A stretch of DNA of 64,000 bases from Paludibacter sp. (GTDB lineage: Bacteria > Bacteroidota > Bacteroidia > Bacteroidales > Paludibacteraceae), in assembly GCA_028710895.1 (NCBI GenBank), contig JAQTTH010000008.1, positions 160,878 to 224,877 of the forward strand, given 5' to 3'. Shown here piece by piece: positions 44,357-53,119 of this stretch. Under the pieces are notes generated by a model. That model saw nothing but the letters and a program-made list of their open reading frames with translations. It searched no databases and was not told the DNA's origin. Positions within the stretch are counted from its first letter, which is position 1. The number at the start of each line of letters is the position of its first letter. The position numbers and the translations under genes are program-made.

Positions 44357-45109
44357 ATGGCAAATAAATTATCCGATGGCAACAATTTGATTGAAACATT
44401 ACCATCGATATCTGTCGATTGTGTAATTTTCGGATATGATGAGAATAAACTAAAAGTATTGGTCAGAAGGGAATTTATACCTTATAACGGTGAAGTACAT
44501 GAGGAATGGAAACTTCCGGGCAACCACGTTCGAAAAAATGAAGATATTGATCATACTGCATCACGAATTTTAAAAGAACAAACCGGACTCGAAAATATTT
44601 TCGTAAAACAGTTTATGGTTTTTAGCGATCCTGACCGATTAAAACGTAATGCTTACGATTACGAATGGGTAAAGCCGCGTTTAGCTGACGAAAGAGTTAT
44701 AACTGTTGGGTTTTATTCTTTGATAAATGTAAGCGATGTCGATAATAGTACATTAATAGAAGTTGCAAACTGGGCCGATGCTTATGAAATAAAAGATTTG
44801 ATGTTTGATCATAACGACATTTTTGACGAAGCTTTCAAAAAATTGCGTTATGATTTGTTGCACGAACCCCTGGTTTTTGAATTGCTTCCGGAGAAATTTA
44901 CTCTAACGCAAATGCAGAAGCTTTACGAAGCTATTTTCAATACAACTTACGACAAGCGAAATTATCGCAGGAAAGTGAATAAAATGGCTTACCTGATTCC
45001 ATTGGATGAAATTCAAACGGGTGTTTCACATAAACCGGCACGTCTGTATAGTTTCGATCGTGATATCTACGAAAACACAAGAACCGAACGATTTGATTTC
45101 AGGGTTTGA
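44357..45109 (+). CDS. NUDIX-domain winged-helix transcriptional regulator (NrtR/AraR-like)
   Basis: A 250-residue protein. Residues ~15-150 are a NUDIX domain (SVDCVIFGYDENKLKVLVRR), but the catalytic box is degenerate: GNHVRKNEDIDHTASRILKE then QTGL, with RIL in place of REL and EQ in place of EE. It should therefore sense a ligand and not hydrolyse one. Residues ~165-250 (FTLTQMQKLYEAIFNTTYDK, then RNYRRKVNKMAYL) are the NrtR-type winged helix. In B. thetaiotaomicron a protein of this type, AraR, controls arabinose use. Placed divergently from the GH3-Sus operon and next to GH30, it is the natural regulator of this locus. Confidence 0.85.
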   Translation: MANKLSDGNNLIETLPSISVDCVIFGYDENKLKVLVRREFIPYNGEVHEEWKLPGNHVRKNEDIDHTASRILKEQTGLENIFVKQFMVFSDPDRLKRNAYDYEWVKPRLADERVITVGFYSLINVSDVDNSTLIEVANWADAYEIKDLMFDHNDIFDEAFKKLRYDLLHEPLVFELLPEKFTLTQMQKLYEAIFNTTYDKRNYRRKVNKMAYLIPLDEIQTGVSHKPARLYSFDRDIYENTRTERFDFRV

Positions 45110-45122
45110 TATAAAAAGAATA

Positions 45123-45161
45123 AAAACAGGCTGTACTCCCACTTGGAATACAGCCTGTTTT
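45123..45161. terminator. Bidirectional intrinsic terminator
   Basis: AAAACAGGCTGTA (45123-45135) pairs perfectly with 45149-45161 around a 13-nt loop, with T-rich sequence on the plus side and A-rich on the other. It separates the convergent regulator and GH30 genes. Confidence 0.9.
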
Positions 45162-45177
45162 GTTTTATATTCGAGTT

Positions 45178-46833
45178 TTATTGCTTTATAAATCGTGTAT
45201 AATATTGATGATTATCTGATAATACCTTAACTAAGTATACACTTGGAGCCAATGAAGCAGTATTTAAAAGAGTCTCTGTTTCATTATCCGGAACTAATTG
45301 ATTCAAAGCCAGACTCCCACTTGTTGTATAAAAACTGACAGATTTATACTTCTCGTTCAAATCGGATTGTTTCAGTTTTACAAAAGAATTTCCCGGATTT
45401 GGAGATAAGGAAATTTGGTTTAAAGCAACCGATGGAATTGCATTTGAAATGGTTGACCACACAAATGTAGCTGCTGTATTGGCCGGAACAGTTGCAACAA
45501 ATGATTGCAAACCAACCAAAACCTTCAGCGTTTGACTACTACTTTTACTGTTATAGGCCAAAACTGCAATTGTTCCATCGGGATTTTGAAATGCGGTTGC
45601 CATTAAACTTGTTCCCGAAACTGTTGCTCCAATACGTGTAGCCCCCGATTTTACAAATTTCGATATTTGTCCGATAATGTAATAGGAAACATTCCGCGTA
45701 TAAGTGGTAGAATTATTAATTGTAATAGCTCCCAGGCAGGTTGAACAGCCTCCAGATGTATACGGACCAATATTTGAATTATTCGCCAGATTCCATTCAA
45801 TAATTGTTTTACCCCAATTAGTAGCCGAACCAATTACTACATTTTGCATGTGCCAAGCGAAATCGCCGGAAAAGCTCCCCGTCGAGGCAGTATACTGTTC
45901 AGTAAAATAGACATTTTTTGATGTTGCATTTTTCACCGTAGTCATTGTTGAAATTGCCCCTGCATACAGATGAAAGGCTGCACCATCTACATATAAACTA
46001 TTATTGCAAACATAAATCGGATACGTTGCATTATCGCAATTATGATCAAAGCCAATAATTTTTACCGAACCATACCCGGCTGTGGCCAAGGAAGGGCCTA
46101 AGTTATTATTTATAAAACTAACTTCTTCTGCAGCAGTCATCGACATACTTGGGTTGTTATTTGGATTTTCTGGCTCATTCTGTGGCGTAATTGCCCAGAT
46201 ATTGATTCCCTGGGCTTTCATGGCATCAATATATTTAACAAAATACTTTGCGTATGCAGCATAATAGGCTGTATTCAGACTACCACCAATCCACGAACTG
46301 TTTGTCTTCATCCATCGGGGTGCCGACCAGGGTGTAGCTAGAATCTTTATATCTGGATTTATTGATAATACTGTTTTTAAAACCGGAATCAGGTAATTCA
46401 GATCTGGTCCGGCAAGGCTGAAATTTGTCATGTTCACATCCCCCGAAGTCTCGTTGTAGCTATAGTCCGACGAACTTAAATCGGAAGCACCAATACTTAT
46501 GCGCAGAACAGAGATACCTAAACCACTGGTTTTACTAAATAGCTCATTAAGCAAAGTAGTTTGCTGTGCCAATGTCATAGAACTGATCACCTCGGCACTA
46601 CCCTCAGTAAGACAAAAACCAAAACCATCCATCGTTTGATACATAGTGGTGGGATCAACTGTAACAGTAGCATTTGCCGTTGTATTATTTACGGAAAAAC
46701 TAAGTGACGATTGTTGTTGCAGTAGTTTAGTCTGATCGCTGCTTGTATACCACGGAATTACTGTCTGAGAATACATAGTTGGTATACAAATTCCAATCGA
46801 GATTACAGAAAAGATTCGCTTGATTAATTTCAT
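45178..46833 (-). CDS. GH30 family glycoside hydrolase with T9SS sorting domain
   Basis: A 551-residue enzyme. After a Sec signal (ISIGICIPTMYSQ) comes a GH30 core starting YQTMDGFGFCLTEGSAEV, with acid/base Glu220 (TPQNEPEN), nucleophile Glu312 (NVYFTEQYTAS) and GFDHNCD. The last ~75 residues (LSPNPGNSFVKLKQ, LAPSVYLVKVLSD, YYTRFIKQ) are a T9SS domain, so the enzyme is carried through the outer membrane by another route than the lipoprotein GH30 of the same locus. It is paralogous to that gene and has its own promoter with the shared operator. Confidence 0.87.
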   Translation of the reverse strand: MKLIKRIFSVISIGICIPTMYSQTVIPWYTSSDQTKLLQQQSSLSFSVNNTTANATVTVDPTTMYQTMDGFGFCLTEGSAEVISSMTLAQQTTLLNELFSKTSGLGISVLRISIGASDLSSSDYSYNETSGDVNMTNFSLAGPDLNYLIPVLKTVLSINPDIKILATPWSAPRWMKTNSSWIGGSLNTAYYAAYAKYFVKYIDAMKAQGINIWAITPQNEPENPNNNPSMSMTAAEEVSFINNNLGPSLATAGYGSVKIIGFDHNCDNATYPIYVCNNSLYVDGAAFHLYAGAISTMTTVKNATSKNVYFTEQYTASTGSFSGDFAWHMQNVVIGSATNWGKTIIEWNLANNSNIGPYTSGGCSTCLGAITINNSTTYTRNVSYYIIGQISKFVKSGATRIGATVSGTSLMATAFQNPDGTIAVLAYNSKSSSQTLKVLVGLQSFVATVPANTAATFVWSTISNAIPSVALNQISLSPNPGNSFVKLKQSDLNEKYKSVSFYTTSGSLALNQLVPDNETETLLNTASLAPSVYLVKVLSDNHQYYTRFIKQ

Positions 46834-46891
46834 TCGTTAGTTTTTAGAAATGAGGATAATGAAAAATGCAAAAACTCAATTGAACTTCATA

Positions 46892-46904
46892 GTGTCAAAA
46901 ACAC
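46892..46904. promoter_or_regulatory. Operator candidate GTGTCAAAAACAC in the GH30 leader
   Basis: A GTGT-N5-ACAC palindrome with its edge 18 bases downstream of the -7 element, the same spacing as at the GH3 promoter. ACACAATAAG is identical at both sites. Confidence 0.75.
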
Positions 46905-46921
46905 AATAAGCTTTGAGTTGG

Positions 46922-46953
46922 CAAATTTAGAAGGTATTTTCCATATCACCAAA
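46922..46953 (-). promoter_or_regulatory. Promoter of the T9SS-type GH30 gene
   Basis: On the minus strand TTTG (46950-46953), 20 bases, then TAAATTTG (46922-46929), the same geometry as the GH3 operon promoter. Confidence 0.8.
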
Positions 46954-47009
46954 TAAAACCCAATTTATTTAGTGATATATTTATATCCACACATATTACA
47001 AAAAAAAAA

Positions 47010-47033
47010 CACCCAAGCAATAATGCTTGGGTG
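47010..47033 (-). terminator. Intrinsic terminator after the SemiSWEET gene
   Basis: CACCCAAGCA (47010-47019) pairs with TGCTTGGGTG (47024-47033) around a 4-nt loop. The A9 run at 47001-47009 gives a T9 tail on the minus strand. Confidence 0.9.
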
Positions 47034-47061
47034 CCTTAGTATAATTTGAGCTTTGTATCTC

Positions 47062-47343
47062 TCAAATAGTTAATTTGTCTTTTCCACTTATTGTATTTTT
47101 TAACTTGATAATAAAAATATAAACAATAGGAATAAGTGATAATGCGTTAGCCCAAATTAAAGGTCCATCATGAAGCATTATTCCGTAAACCAACCATAGA
47201 GTAATTGCCACGACCACAATGCAGTACATTACCAGCGAAATACTATGCGTATCCTGAGTCCGAAAGACCTTTATTGCTTGAGGAAACTGATTTAGAACTG
47301 ATAAAAGGGAAGCCGAAAAACCAACAATTTCTACTGAGTTCAT
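47062..47343 (-). CDS. SemiSWEET family sugar transporter
   Basis: A 93-residue, three-helix membrane protein starting MNSVEIVGFSASLLSVLNQF, with the PQ-loop motif NQFPQAIKVFRTQDTHSIS and second helix YCIVVVAITLWLVYGIM. Bacterial SemiSWEETs work as dimers that pass mono- or disaccharides down a gradient through the inner membrane. The open frame extends 34 codons upstream, but those residues are not part of the family and the promoter (TATTTTTG at 47376-47383) lies within them. It sits next to the glycan locus with its own promoter and terminator. Confidence 0.85.
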   Translation of the reverse strand: MNSVEIVGFSASLLSVLNQFPQAIKVFRTQDTHSISLVMYCIVVVAITLWLVYGIMLHDGPLIWANALSLIPIVYIFIIKLKNTISGKDKLTI

Positions 47344-47375
47344 ATTTTTATTATTAGATTGTTTTTGAATGATGG

Positions 47376-47383
47376 CAAAAATA
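47376..47383 (-). promoter_or_regulatory. Promoter -7 element of the SemiSWEET gene
   Basis: TATTTTTG on the minus strand fits TAnnTTTG and lies 33 bases before the chosen ATG. A TTG is found about 22 bases further upstream. Confidence 0.55.
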
Positions 47384-47499
47384 CGAAAGAAATAGCATAA
47401 ATCAGCAATTATTTTCAAGCAACCGAAAACATAACTGGCACACAAATAGTTTACTTAGGGTTCGGAATTTAAACAAACCGGAATTACTTCAATTTTTAT

Positions 47500-47507
47500 T
47501 ACCTTTG
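47500..47507 (+). promoter_or_regulatory. Promoter -7 element of mtaB
   Basis: TACCTTTG fits TAnnTTTG and lies 26 bases before the ATG of mtaB. The -33 element is not clear. Confidence 0.6.
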
Positions 47508-47532
47508 TACCCAATTATTTCTTTCTTAAAAA

Positions 47533-48843
47533 ATGATAGACAACAGCATATTCAACAATAAAAAAGTAGCATATCACACCCTGGGCTGTAAGCTCAATTT
47601 TTCTGAAACATCGGCTATCGGAAAACAACTCAGTAATGAAGGATTTTCAAAGGTTCGTGCGGGAGAACAAGCTGATGTATGTATCATAAATACCTGCTCT
47701 GTAACTGATACAGCTGATCACAAATGCCGGCAAGCCATCAAACGATTGCATCGTCAACACCCGGATGCCAAAATGGTCATCATTGGCTGTTATGCTCAAT
47801 TAAAACCGGAGGAAATTGCAGCCATTGAAGGGGTGGATTTAGTGTTGGGAGCTAATGAAAAGTTCAGTATCCTAGAATATCTGCTCAAACTTGATGGAAC
47901 ACAAAAAGGAGAAATCCATCGTTCAGCAATAAAAACGGTTCGGGAATTCAAACCGTCCTGCTCACGTGACGATAGAACCCGCTATTTTCTAAAAGTTCAG
48001 GATGGTTGTGATTATTACTGCACCTATTGCACCATCCCCTTTGCCCGTGGACGAAGTCGTAACGCTACCATTGAGGCAACTTTAGATACAGCTATTGAAG
48101 CAATCAACGATGGAGCAAAAGAAATTGTATTGTCCGGCGTAAATATTGGAGATTTTGGAAAATCAACCGGTGAATCTTTTTTTGATTTAGTAAAAGGGCT
48201 TGATAATTTACCTTACGATGTTCGTTTTCGCATTTCGTCTATTGAGCCAAATTTACTTACCGACGAAATAATACAGTACATATCTACAAGTCATCGGTTT
48301 ATGCCTCACTTCCATATTCCGTTACAAGCCGGAACAAATGAAGTATTGCAAATAATGCGACGAAAATACGACCGTGAGCTGTTCGCCCATAAAGTAAGCT
48401 TTATTAAGCAACTAATGCCTGATGCTTTTATTGGTGTAGATGTAATTGTGGGAGTCCGTGGAGAAACTGACGAATTGTTTGAACAATCCTGTCAGTTTAT
48501 CGATTCACTTGACATTTCGCAGCTCCATGTTTTTACATATTCGGAACGTGCAGGAACAAAAATGCTTGAAATTGAACATACTGTTGATTTAGCAGAACGG
48601 AAACATCGCAGCGATGTATTGCATGCTTTATCGGATAAAAAAACGAAAGCATTTTATGAAAATCAGCGTGGCAAAACCACACCTGTTTTATGGGAAAGCC
48701 GACACAACGGTGAATTTATGGTAGGGTTTAGTGCAAACTATGTAAAAGCGGAAAGACCATACGACAAATCAGTTGTAAACACGCTTCAAACAGTCACATT
48801 AGGCGAATGGAACGAAGAAAGAACAGCATTGAAAATAGGCTAA
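47533..48843 (+). CDS. mtaB: tRNA t6A37 methylthiotransferase
   Basis: A 436-residue radical-SAM methylthiotransferase. The N-terminal MTTase domain has HTLGCKLNFSE and INTCSVTDTADHKCR cysteines for the auxiliary cluster. The radical-SAM motif is DGCDYYCTYC (Cys159, 163, 166), and RMRISSIEP-like RFRISSIEPNLL plus a C-terminal TRAM-like end follow. SVTDTADHKCRQ points to MtaB (converting t6A37 to ms2t6A37) and not MiaB or RimO. The second family member at 60807 is RimO. hisF follows 27 bases downstream on the same strand. Confidence 0.9.
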   Translation: MIDNSIFNNKKVAYHTLGCKLNFSETSAIGKQLSNEGFSKVRAGEQADVCIINTCSVTDTADHKCRQAIKRLHRQHPDAKMVIIGCYAQLKPEEIAAIEGVDLVLGANEKFSILEYLLKLDGTQKGEIHRSAIKTVREFKPSCSRDDRTRYFLKVQDGCDYYCTYCTIPFARGRSRNATIEATLDTAIEAINDGAKEIVLSGVNIGDFGKSTGESFFDLVKGLDNLPYDVRFRISSIEPNLLTDEIIQYISTSHRFMPHFHIPLQAGTNEVLQIMRRKYDRELFAHKVSFIKQLMPDAFIGVDVIVGVRGETDELFEQSCQFIDSLDISQLHVFTYSERAGTKMLEIEHTVDLAERKHRSDVLHALSDKKTKAFYENQRGKTTPVLWESRHNGEFMVGFSANYVKAERPYDKSVVNTLQTVTLGEWNEERTALKIG

Positions 48844-48870
48844 GAATTGTAAATTATAAATTAGATTAAG

Positions 48871-49626
48871 GTGTTAGCAAAACGTATTATCCCATGTCTG
48901 GATATTAAAAATGGACAAACCGTAAAAGGAATTAATTTCGAGAACATTACCGACGTTGGTGATCCGGTTGAACTTGGTGCTTTATATGCTCAAATGGGCG
49001 CGGATGAGTTGGTGTTCCTCGACATTACAGCAACTAACGAAAAACGAAAAACCCTTTCAGAACTTGTAACCCGCATTGCCAAACACATCAATATACCCTT
49101 TACAGTTGGTGGTGGTATCTCGAGCGTTGAAGATGTTTCGGTACTTTTGGCATGTGGTGCAGATAAAATCTCCGTAAACACTTCTGCTGTTCGCAACCCA
49201 CAATTAATCAGCGATCTGGCAAGTCAGTTTGGTAGTCAATGTGTTGTATTGGCTATCGACACAAAATACATTGATGGTGAATGGTATGTTTTTCTGAATG
49301 GAGGACGTATTCCAACAGATATCAAAACAGTGGAATGGGCTAAACAAGCGGTTGCTTTGGGGGCAGGTGAAATTCTACTCACTTCAATGAACAATGATGG
49401 AACAAAAGATGGCTTTGCGTTGGACATTACACGAGCAGTTTCGGAAGCTGTAAATGTACCTGTTATTGCCAGTGGTGGAGCTGGAACTATGGAGCATTTT
49501 GTAGATGTTTTTGCTGCGGGAAAGGCCGATGCTGCATTAGCGGCCAGTATATTCCACTACAAAGAAATTGGAATCCCTGAGTTGAAACACTTTTTGAAGG
49601 AAAAGGGTGTTGAAGTAAGAATATAA
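48871..49626 (+). CDS. hisF: Imidazole glycerol phosphate synthase cyclase subunit
   Basis: A 251-residue (beta/alpha)8 barrel starting at GTG (48871). Catalytic Asp11 ([15 protein letters not shown]) and Asp130 (LAIDTKY) are present, with phosphate loops FTVGGGISS and [13 protein letters not shown]. It closes the imidazole ring in histidine synthesis together with HisH. No other his gene is nearby; hisF follows mtaB and stands outside a his operon. All key residues are intact. Confidence 0.92.
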   Translation: MLAKRIIPCLDIKNGQTVKGINFENITDVGDPVELGALYAQMGADELVFLDITATNEKRKTLSELVTRIAKHINIPFTVGGGISSVEDVSVLLACGADKISVNTSAVRNPQLISDLASQFGSQCVVLAIDTKYIDGEWYVFLNGGRIPTDIKTVEWAKQAVALGAGEILLTSMNNDGTKDGFALDITRAVSEAVNVPVIASGGAGTMEHFVDVFAAGKADAALAASIFHYKEIGIPELKHFLKEKGVEVRI

Positions 49627-49631
49627 ACCCC

Positions 49632-49661
49632 AAATTTTCTAAGATTTGAGTATTTTTTTGG
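49632..49661 (+). terminator. Weak terminator candidate after hisF
   Basis: CAAAT and ATTTG flank TTTCTAAG, followed by AGTATTTTTTT. The short stem makes it uncertain. Confidence 0.35.
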
Positions 49662-49736
49662 TTGGAAGTTGATTTTTAGAGACAGTTAATAATTTCAGTT
49701 TCAATAAGAAAACCTGCATTTAGACAGTTTATAAAA

Positions 49737-50411
49737 CTAAAAAATCACAAGACTATAGAGAATAATTGCCCCAAAACTTATGGCTATAATTGTAGTTGGA
49801 ATTTTCATTTCTAAAATTTGTTCTTTTAAATAATGTTTGGGGGTTAGATGAGTAGTCCGGAGAAACTTATTCAGGGTCCAAAAACAAAATAAAGCTACAA
49901 CTACACCTACCACTGCCCCGCCTAAAACATCAAAGGGATAATGAACCCCTAAATATATACGGGAATATGCAGTCATAACTGCCCAAAAGAAAATAGCTAA
50001 TGTATAAGGCCTACACTTTAACAGCAACGAAGTCAGTAATGCAAAGCCAAATGCATTGGCTGCATGGGATGAAACAAAGCCATACAGACCACACCTCGAC
50101 CCTCTAACTAAATGAATAACTCCTTCAAGTGCAATTGTATGTGATGGGCGCAATCGTTGAACAAGATTCTTTATTATTCCCGAAGATATCTGGTCGGCGA
50201 GTACAACACAAAGGATTAGCGACAAAATTATCCATACAGCATCTTTTTTCCAAATCTTTATTACAACAAACAATACCGACAAATAAAGTGGAATCCACGT
50301 CAGTTTAGCACTAATCGCCCACATAAATCCATCAAAGAAAGAGGTGTGTAGTCCGTTTATCAACAGAAATAAACTAGTGTCCCAATGATTCAGGGTATCT
50401 AAAAAATTCAT
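49737..50411 (-). CDS. PAP2 family membrane phosphatase
   Basis: A 224-residue protein with about six membrane segments and the three PAP2 motifs: KNLVQRLRPSH, GFVSSHAANAFG and SRIYLGVHYPFDVLGG. Such enzymes are lipid-phosphate or undecaprenyl-diphosphate phosphatases (PgpB/BcrC-like) acting on the outer face of the inner membrane. It follows batE by 43 bases and may be read through from the Bat operon. Confidence 0.85.
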   Translation of the reverse strand: MNFLDTLNHWDTSLFLLINGLHTSFFDGFMWAISAKLTWIPLYLSVLFVVIKIWKKDAVWIILSLILCVVLADQISSGIIKNLVQRLRPSHTIALEGVIHLVRGSRCGLYGFVSSHAANAFGFALLTSLLLKCRPYTLAIFFWAVMTAYSRIYLGVHYPFDVLGGAVVGVVVALFCFWTLNKFLRTTHLTPKHYLKEQILEMKIPTTIIAISFGAIILYSLVIF

Positions 50412-50454
50412 TCTATAGGGATTAGTACTCGAATTGTATTTATTTGAAAATCAA

Positions 50455-51207
50455 CTATATTTTTTCTATATTCACCTGTTCAACCCAACCAACATTTCCA
50501 TTACCCAATTTTATCTCCGTCCATTTACCTAAGGTACTTTTCACTTTAACTTTAGCCCCTTCGTGAAGTTGAAACAAGTCGGTACCACTTTGGTCAGGCG
50601 AACTTTTCACCGACACAACTCCCGACATGACAATCGCCTCATTATGATTGACCAATTGTCCTTTTCGAATTCCCGAAAATGCAGCACTAACTATACAAAT
50701 TGAAATAAGCGTTGCTCCAACATAAAACGAGATTTTACGAATTATAAGCGAAGATGCAAACACAAATAGAAATGCAAGAACAAGACTCAGTAGAAATAGT
50801 GAAGCACTAATTATAAGCCATTGGTTGGATGTCAATAGTTTAATCAGATTTTCAATCCAACGACCTAAAAAGAATGTCGGAGCCGGAACTATATTATCAA
50901 CAACCTTTAATTGAGCAAGTTCCAGATTAAAACGGGCATCATCAAATGTAGGTTTTAGTCTCAATGCCCTTTCGTAATTCAATATAGATTTAGCTATTTC
51001 GCCAGATTTATAATAGGCATTACCCAGATTGTAATATAATTCGGGTGCAACACCCTCAATGCTAAGAATTTTTTCATATAGCTTAGCAGCGTCGTTGTAA
51101 TTGCCTTTTGCATACAAATCATTTGCCTGTTTTACAGCACCCGACTGAGCAACTGCAAGTGAGCAAAAACACAACATGATTGATATAAACAGAACTATTC
51201 GTTTCAT
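50455..51207 (-). CDS. batE: BatE: TPR and SH3-like domain protein
   Basis: A 250-residue protein. Signal peptide SIMLCFCSLAVAQ, then TPR repeats (NDLYAKGNYNDAAKLYEKIL; YYNLGNAYYKSGEIAKSILN), two membrane helices (~130-185) and a C-terminal SH3-like domain (VVSVKSSPDQSGTDLFQLHE). This is the standard BatE layout. It is the last bat gene, 21 bases after batD. Bat proteins are linked to stress and oxygen tolerance and cell-envelope integrity in Bacteroidota and Leptospira. Confidence 0.85.
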   Translation of the reverse strand: MKRIVLFISIMLCFCSLAVAQSGAVKQANDLYAKGNYNDAAKLYEKILSIEGVAPELYYNLGNAYYKSGEIAKSILNYERALRLKPTFDDARFNLELAQLKVVDNIVPAPTFFLGRWIENLIKLLTSNQWLIISASLFLLSLVLAFLFVFASSLIIRKISFYVGATLISICIVSAAFSGIRKGQLVNHNEAIVMSGVVSVKSSPDQSGTDLFQLHEGAKVKVKSTLGKWTEIKLGNGNVGWVEQVNIEKI

Positions 51208-51228
51208 ATTTTCTTTCGTGCTATTATG

Positions 51229-53061
51229 TTATTTCTTGAAAACATCTTCCAAATCACTAATGGCCTTAACGGCTTCATTATAAAGATTTCCCATTTCCTG
51301 CTGTCCAGAATTTGGTGCAAAGCGGGCAAACTCACATGTGTTCAGAATTTCTATAAATTGAGAAATGACAGTACTATTAACATTAAATTTGGTCAATTCT
51401 ATTTCAACATTATCTTTGGTTAGTGTTGCTACCGGTATAGAGAGCTTATCACTCAAATATGACCAAACAGCTTTAAGAACTTCTTCGTAGAATTTATCTT
51501 TGTTTCCATCGTTCAGTAGTTTCTGAGCAATTTTCAATCTTTTTTGAGCTATTTTATTGGCCTTCTTATTTTTCACCAAACTTGAATTTGCATTCTCAAT
51601 AACTTGCTTTCGGAAGAACATAAACAATACCAGGGAAGCTAATAATGGAATCAAATAGAGTAACCAACAAACAATCGTTCCGAAAAATGGTTCTTCCTCT
51701 TTCGAAACAACGATTGAATCAGTCTGAATATAACGGATGTCTTTCCCCAATTGCTTTACGTCTTGCTTATCTACATAATTTCCGGCTACAACAGGACTTT
51801 CTCCTCCTTCACCTTTCGCAACCTGTAGGTCGTACTCGGGTGTACGAAGTATTTTATAGGTTTTCGTTTCTGTATCAAAGTAAGAAAATTCAGCCGAAGG
51901 AATTTTGTAATTTCCCGAATGACGGGGAATAAACATATACTCGATTGATTTACTTCCTGTTACTCCAGAAGTAGTTGTTTTGAAATTGTTTGTTACTTTA
52001 GGATCATACGTTTCAAAACCATCCGGGAATTTGATAACTGGCGTTTTGATAAGCTTCATATTTCCCGCTCCGGTAATACTCATTTTTAACGTAACGGCAT
52101 CGTTCGATTTTACCTGATTACCTGATATACTGGCATTCAGATTAAAACGCCCGACGGTACCATTAAACGAGGCCGGCTTATTCACTGGTAATGCATTTAC
52201 ATTTATTTTGACTGCAGGAGCTGCAATTATTTTTGAAACGTTTGTATATGAATCAAAGAAATCATCGAAAATACTACGAACCTGTGCCCTATTTCGTACC
52301 TGAATCATAGCTTCAAAATTCCATTTGTCGATGGTAAGCTCTCCGGCATGTTGAGGGTAAAGTAAAAATTGATAAAGCACTACACTTGTATAGTTTTTTC
52401 CATTATAATTTTCAAGGGTAAATTGCTTATTCTGAGGCAGCTGAATATCTTGTTTCATAAACCCATTAAAATCAAGCATTTTCTTTGGATTACAACCAAC
52501 CACATCAAGCAATGTATATAGTTTGTAGGTCACCAAAATAGCTTCCTGTTCGTAAACATTGGTTTTAGAAACGTTTGTTTTTATAAAAATATTATCGCTT
52601 GATATTGTCTGTGAACCAGAGGTAGCAGCGCGCCCGCTTCCTTGATTTCCCTGAGATTTGGGAGGATTTGCATCAGCCGGGAGTACTTTTATTGATACGC
52701 CGTTTGAATTATACTTCTGTCCTCCTACAACTATGCTGGCAGATGAAATTGTAAACGTACCTGTCTTTTTAGCCTGAAGTGTAAAAGTATAGGTATTGGC
52801 TTCCGACGAAGTTTGCCTACCATTAATAATTTGAATACTAGAGCTGGTCGATGTGAATGGTCCGGCCAGAATATCGAAAGTCGTGATTTCAGGAACGCGT
52901 AAATCCCTTCCCGAAGCACTGTTTACCGTGTAAACCAATTGGAAAGGCCGATCCATAACAACTGTTGAAGGTGCAGATGCGGTAAAACGAACCGGTTCAT
53001 CGGCCCGAACTATCCAGGTTCCAATCAACAATAGGGATAAAAGTAATAGTTTGCGTTTCAT
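51229..53061 (-). CDS. batD: BatD family protein
   Basis: A 610-residue protein with a signal peptide, an extended beta-rich periplasmic part (VRFTASAPSTVVMDRPFQLV; NVYEQEAILVTYKLYTLLDV), one membrane helix near residue 460 (WLLYLIPLLASLVLFMFF) and a cytosolic helical tail. The tandem beta domains are the BatD signature. It sits between batC and batE in the expected order. Confidence 0.88.
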   Translation of the reverse strand: MKRKLLLLSLLLIGTWIVRADEPVRFTASAPSTVVMDRPFQLVYTVNSASGRDLRVPEITTFDILAGPFTSTSSSIQIINGRQTSSEANTYTFTLQAKKTGTFTISSASIVVGGQKYNSNGVSIKVLPADANPPKSQGNQGSGRAATSGSQTISSDNIFIKTNVSKTNVYEQEAILVTYKLYTLLDVVGCNPKKMLDFNGFMKQDIQLPQNKQFTLENYNGKNYTSVVLYQFLLYPQHAGELTIDKWNFEAMIQVRNRAQVRSIFDDFFDSYTNVSKIIAAPAVKINVNALPVNKPASFNGTVGRFNLNASISGNQVKSNDAVTLKMSITGAGNMKLIKTPVIKFPDGFETYDPKVTNNFKTTTSGVTGSKSIEYMFIPRHSGNYKIPSAEFSYFDTETKTYKILRTPEYDLQVAKGEGGESPVVAGNYVDKQDVKQLGKDIRYIQTDSIVVSKEEEPFFGTIVCWLLYLIPLLASLVLFMFFRKQVIENANSSLVKNKKANKIAQKRLKIAQKLLNDGNKDKFYEEVLKAVWSYLSDKLSIPVATLTKDNVEIELTKFNVNSTVISQFIEILNTCEFARFAPNSGQQEMGNLYNEAVKAISDLEDVFKK

Positions 53062-53119
53062 ATACTAAACTGAAGTCTTTTTAATTATGAATGTTGCATT
53101 ATACATTATGCATTATTTT

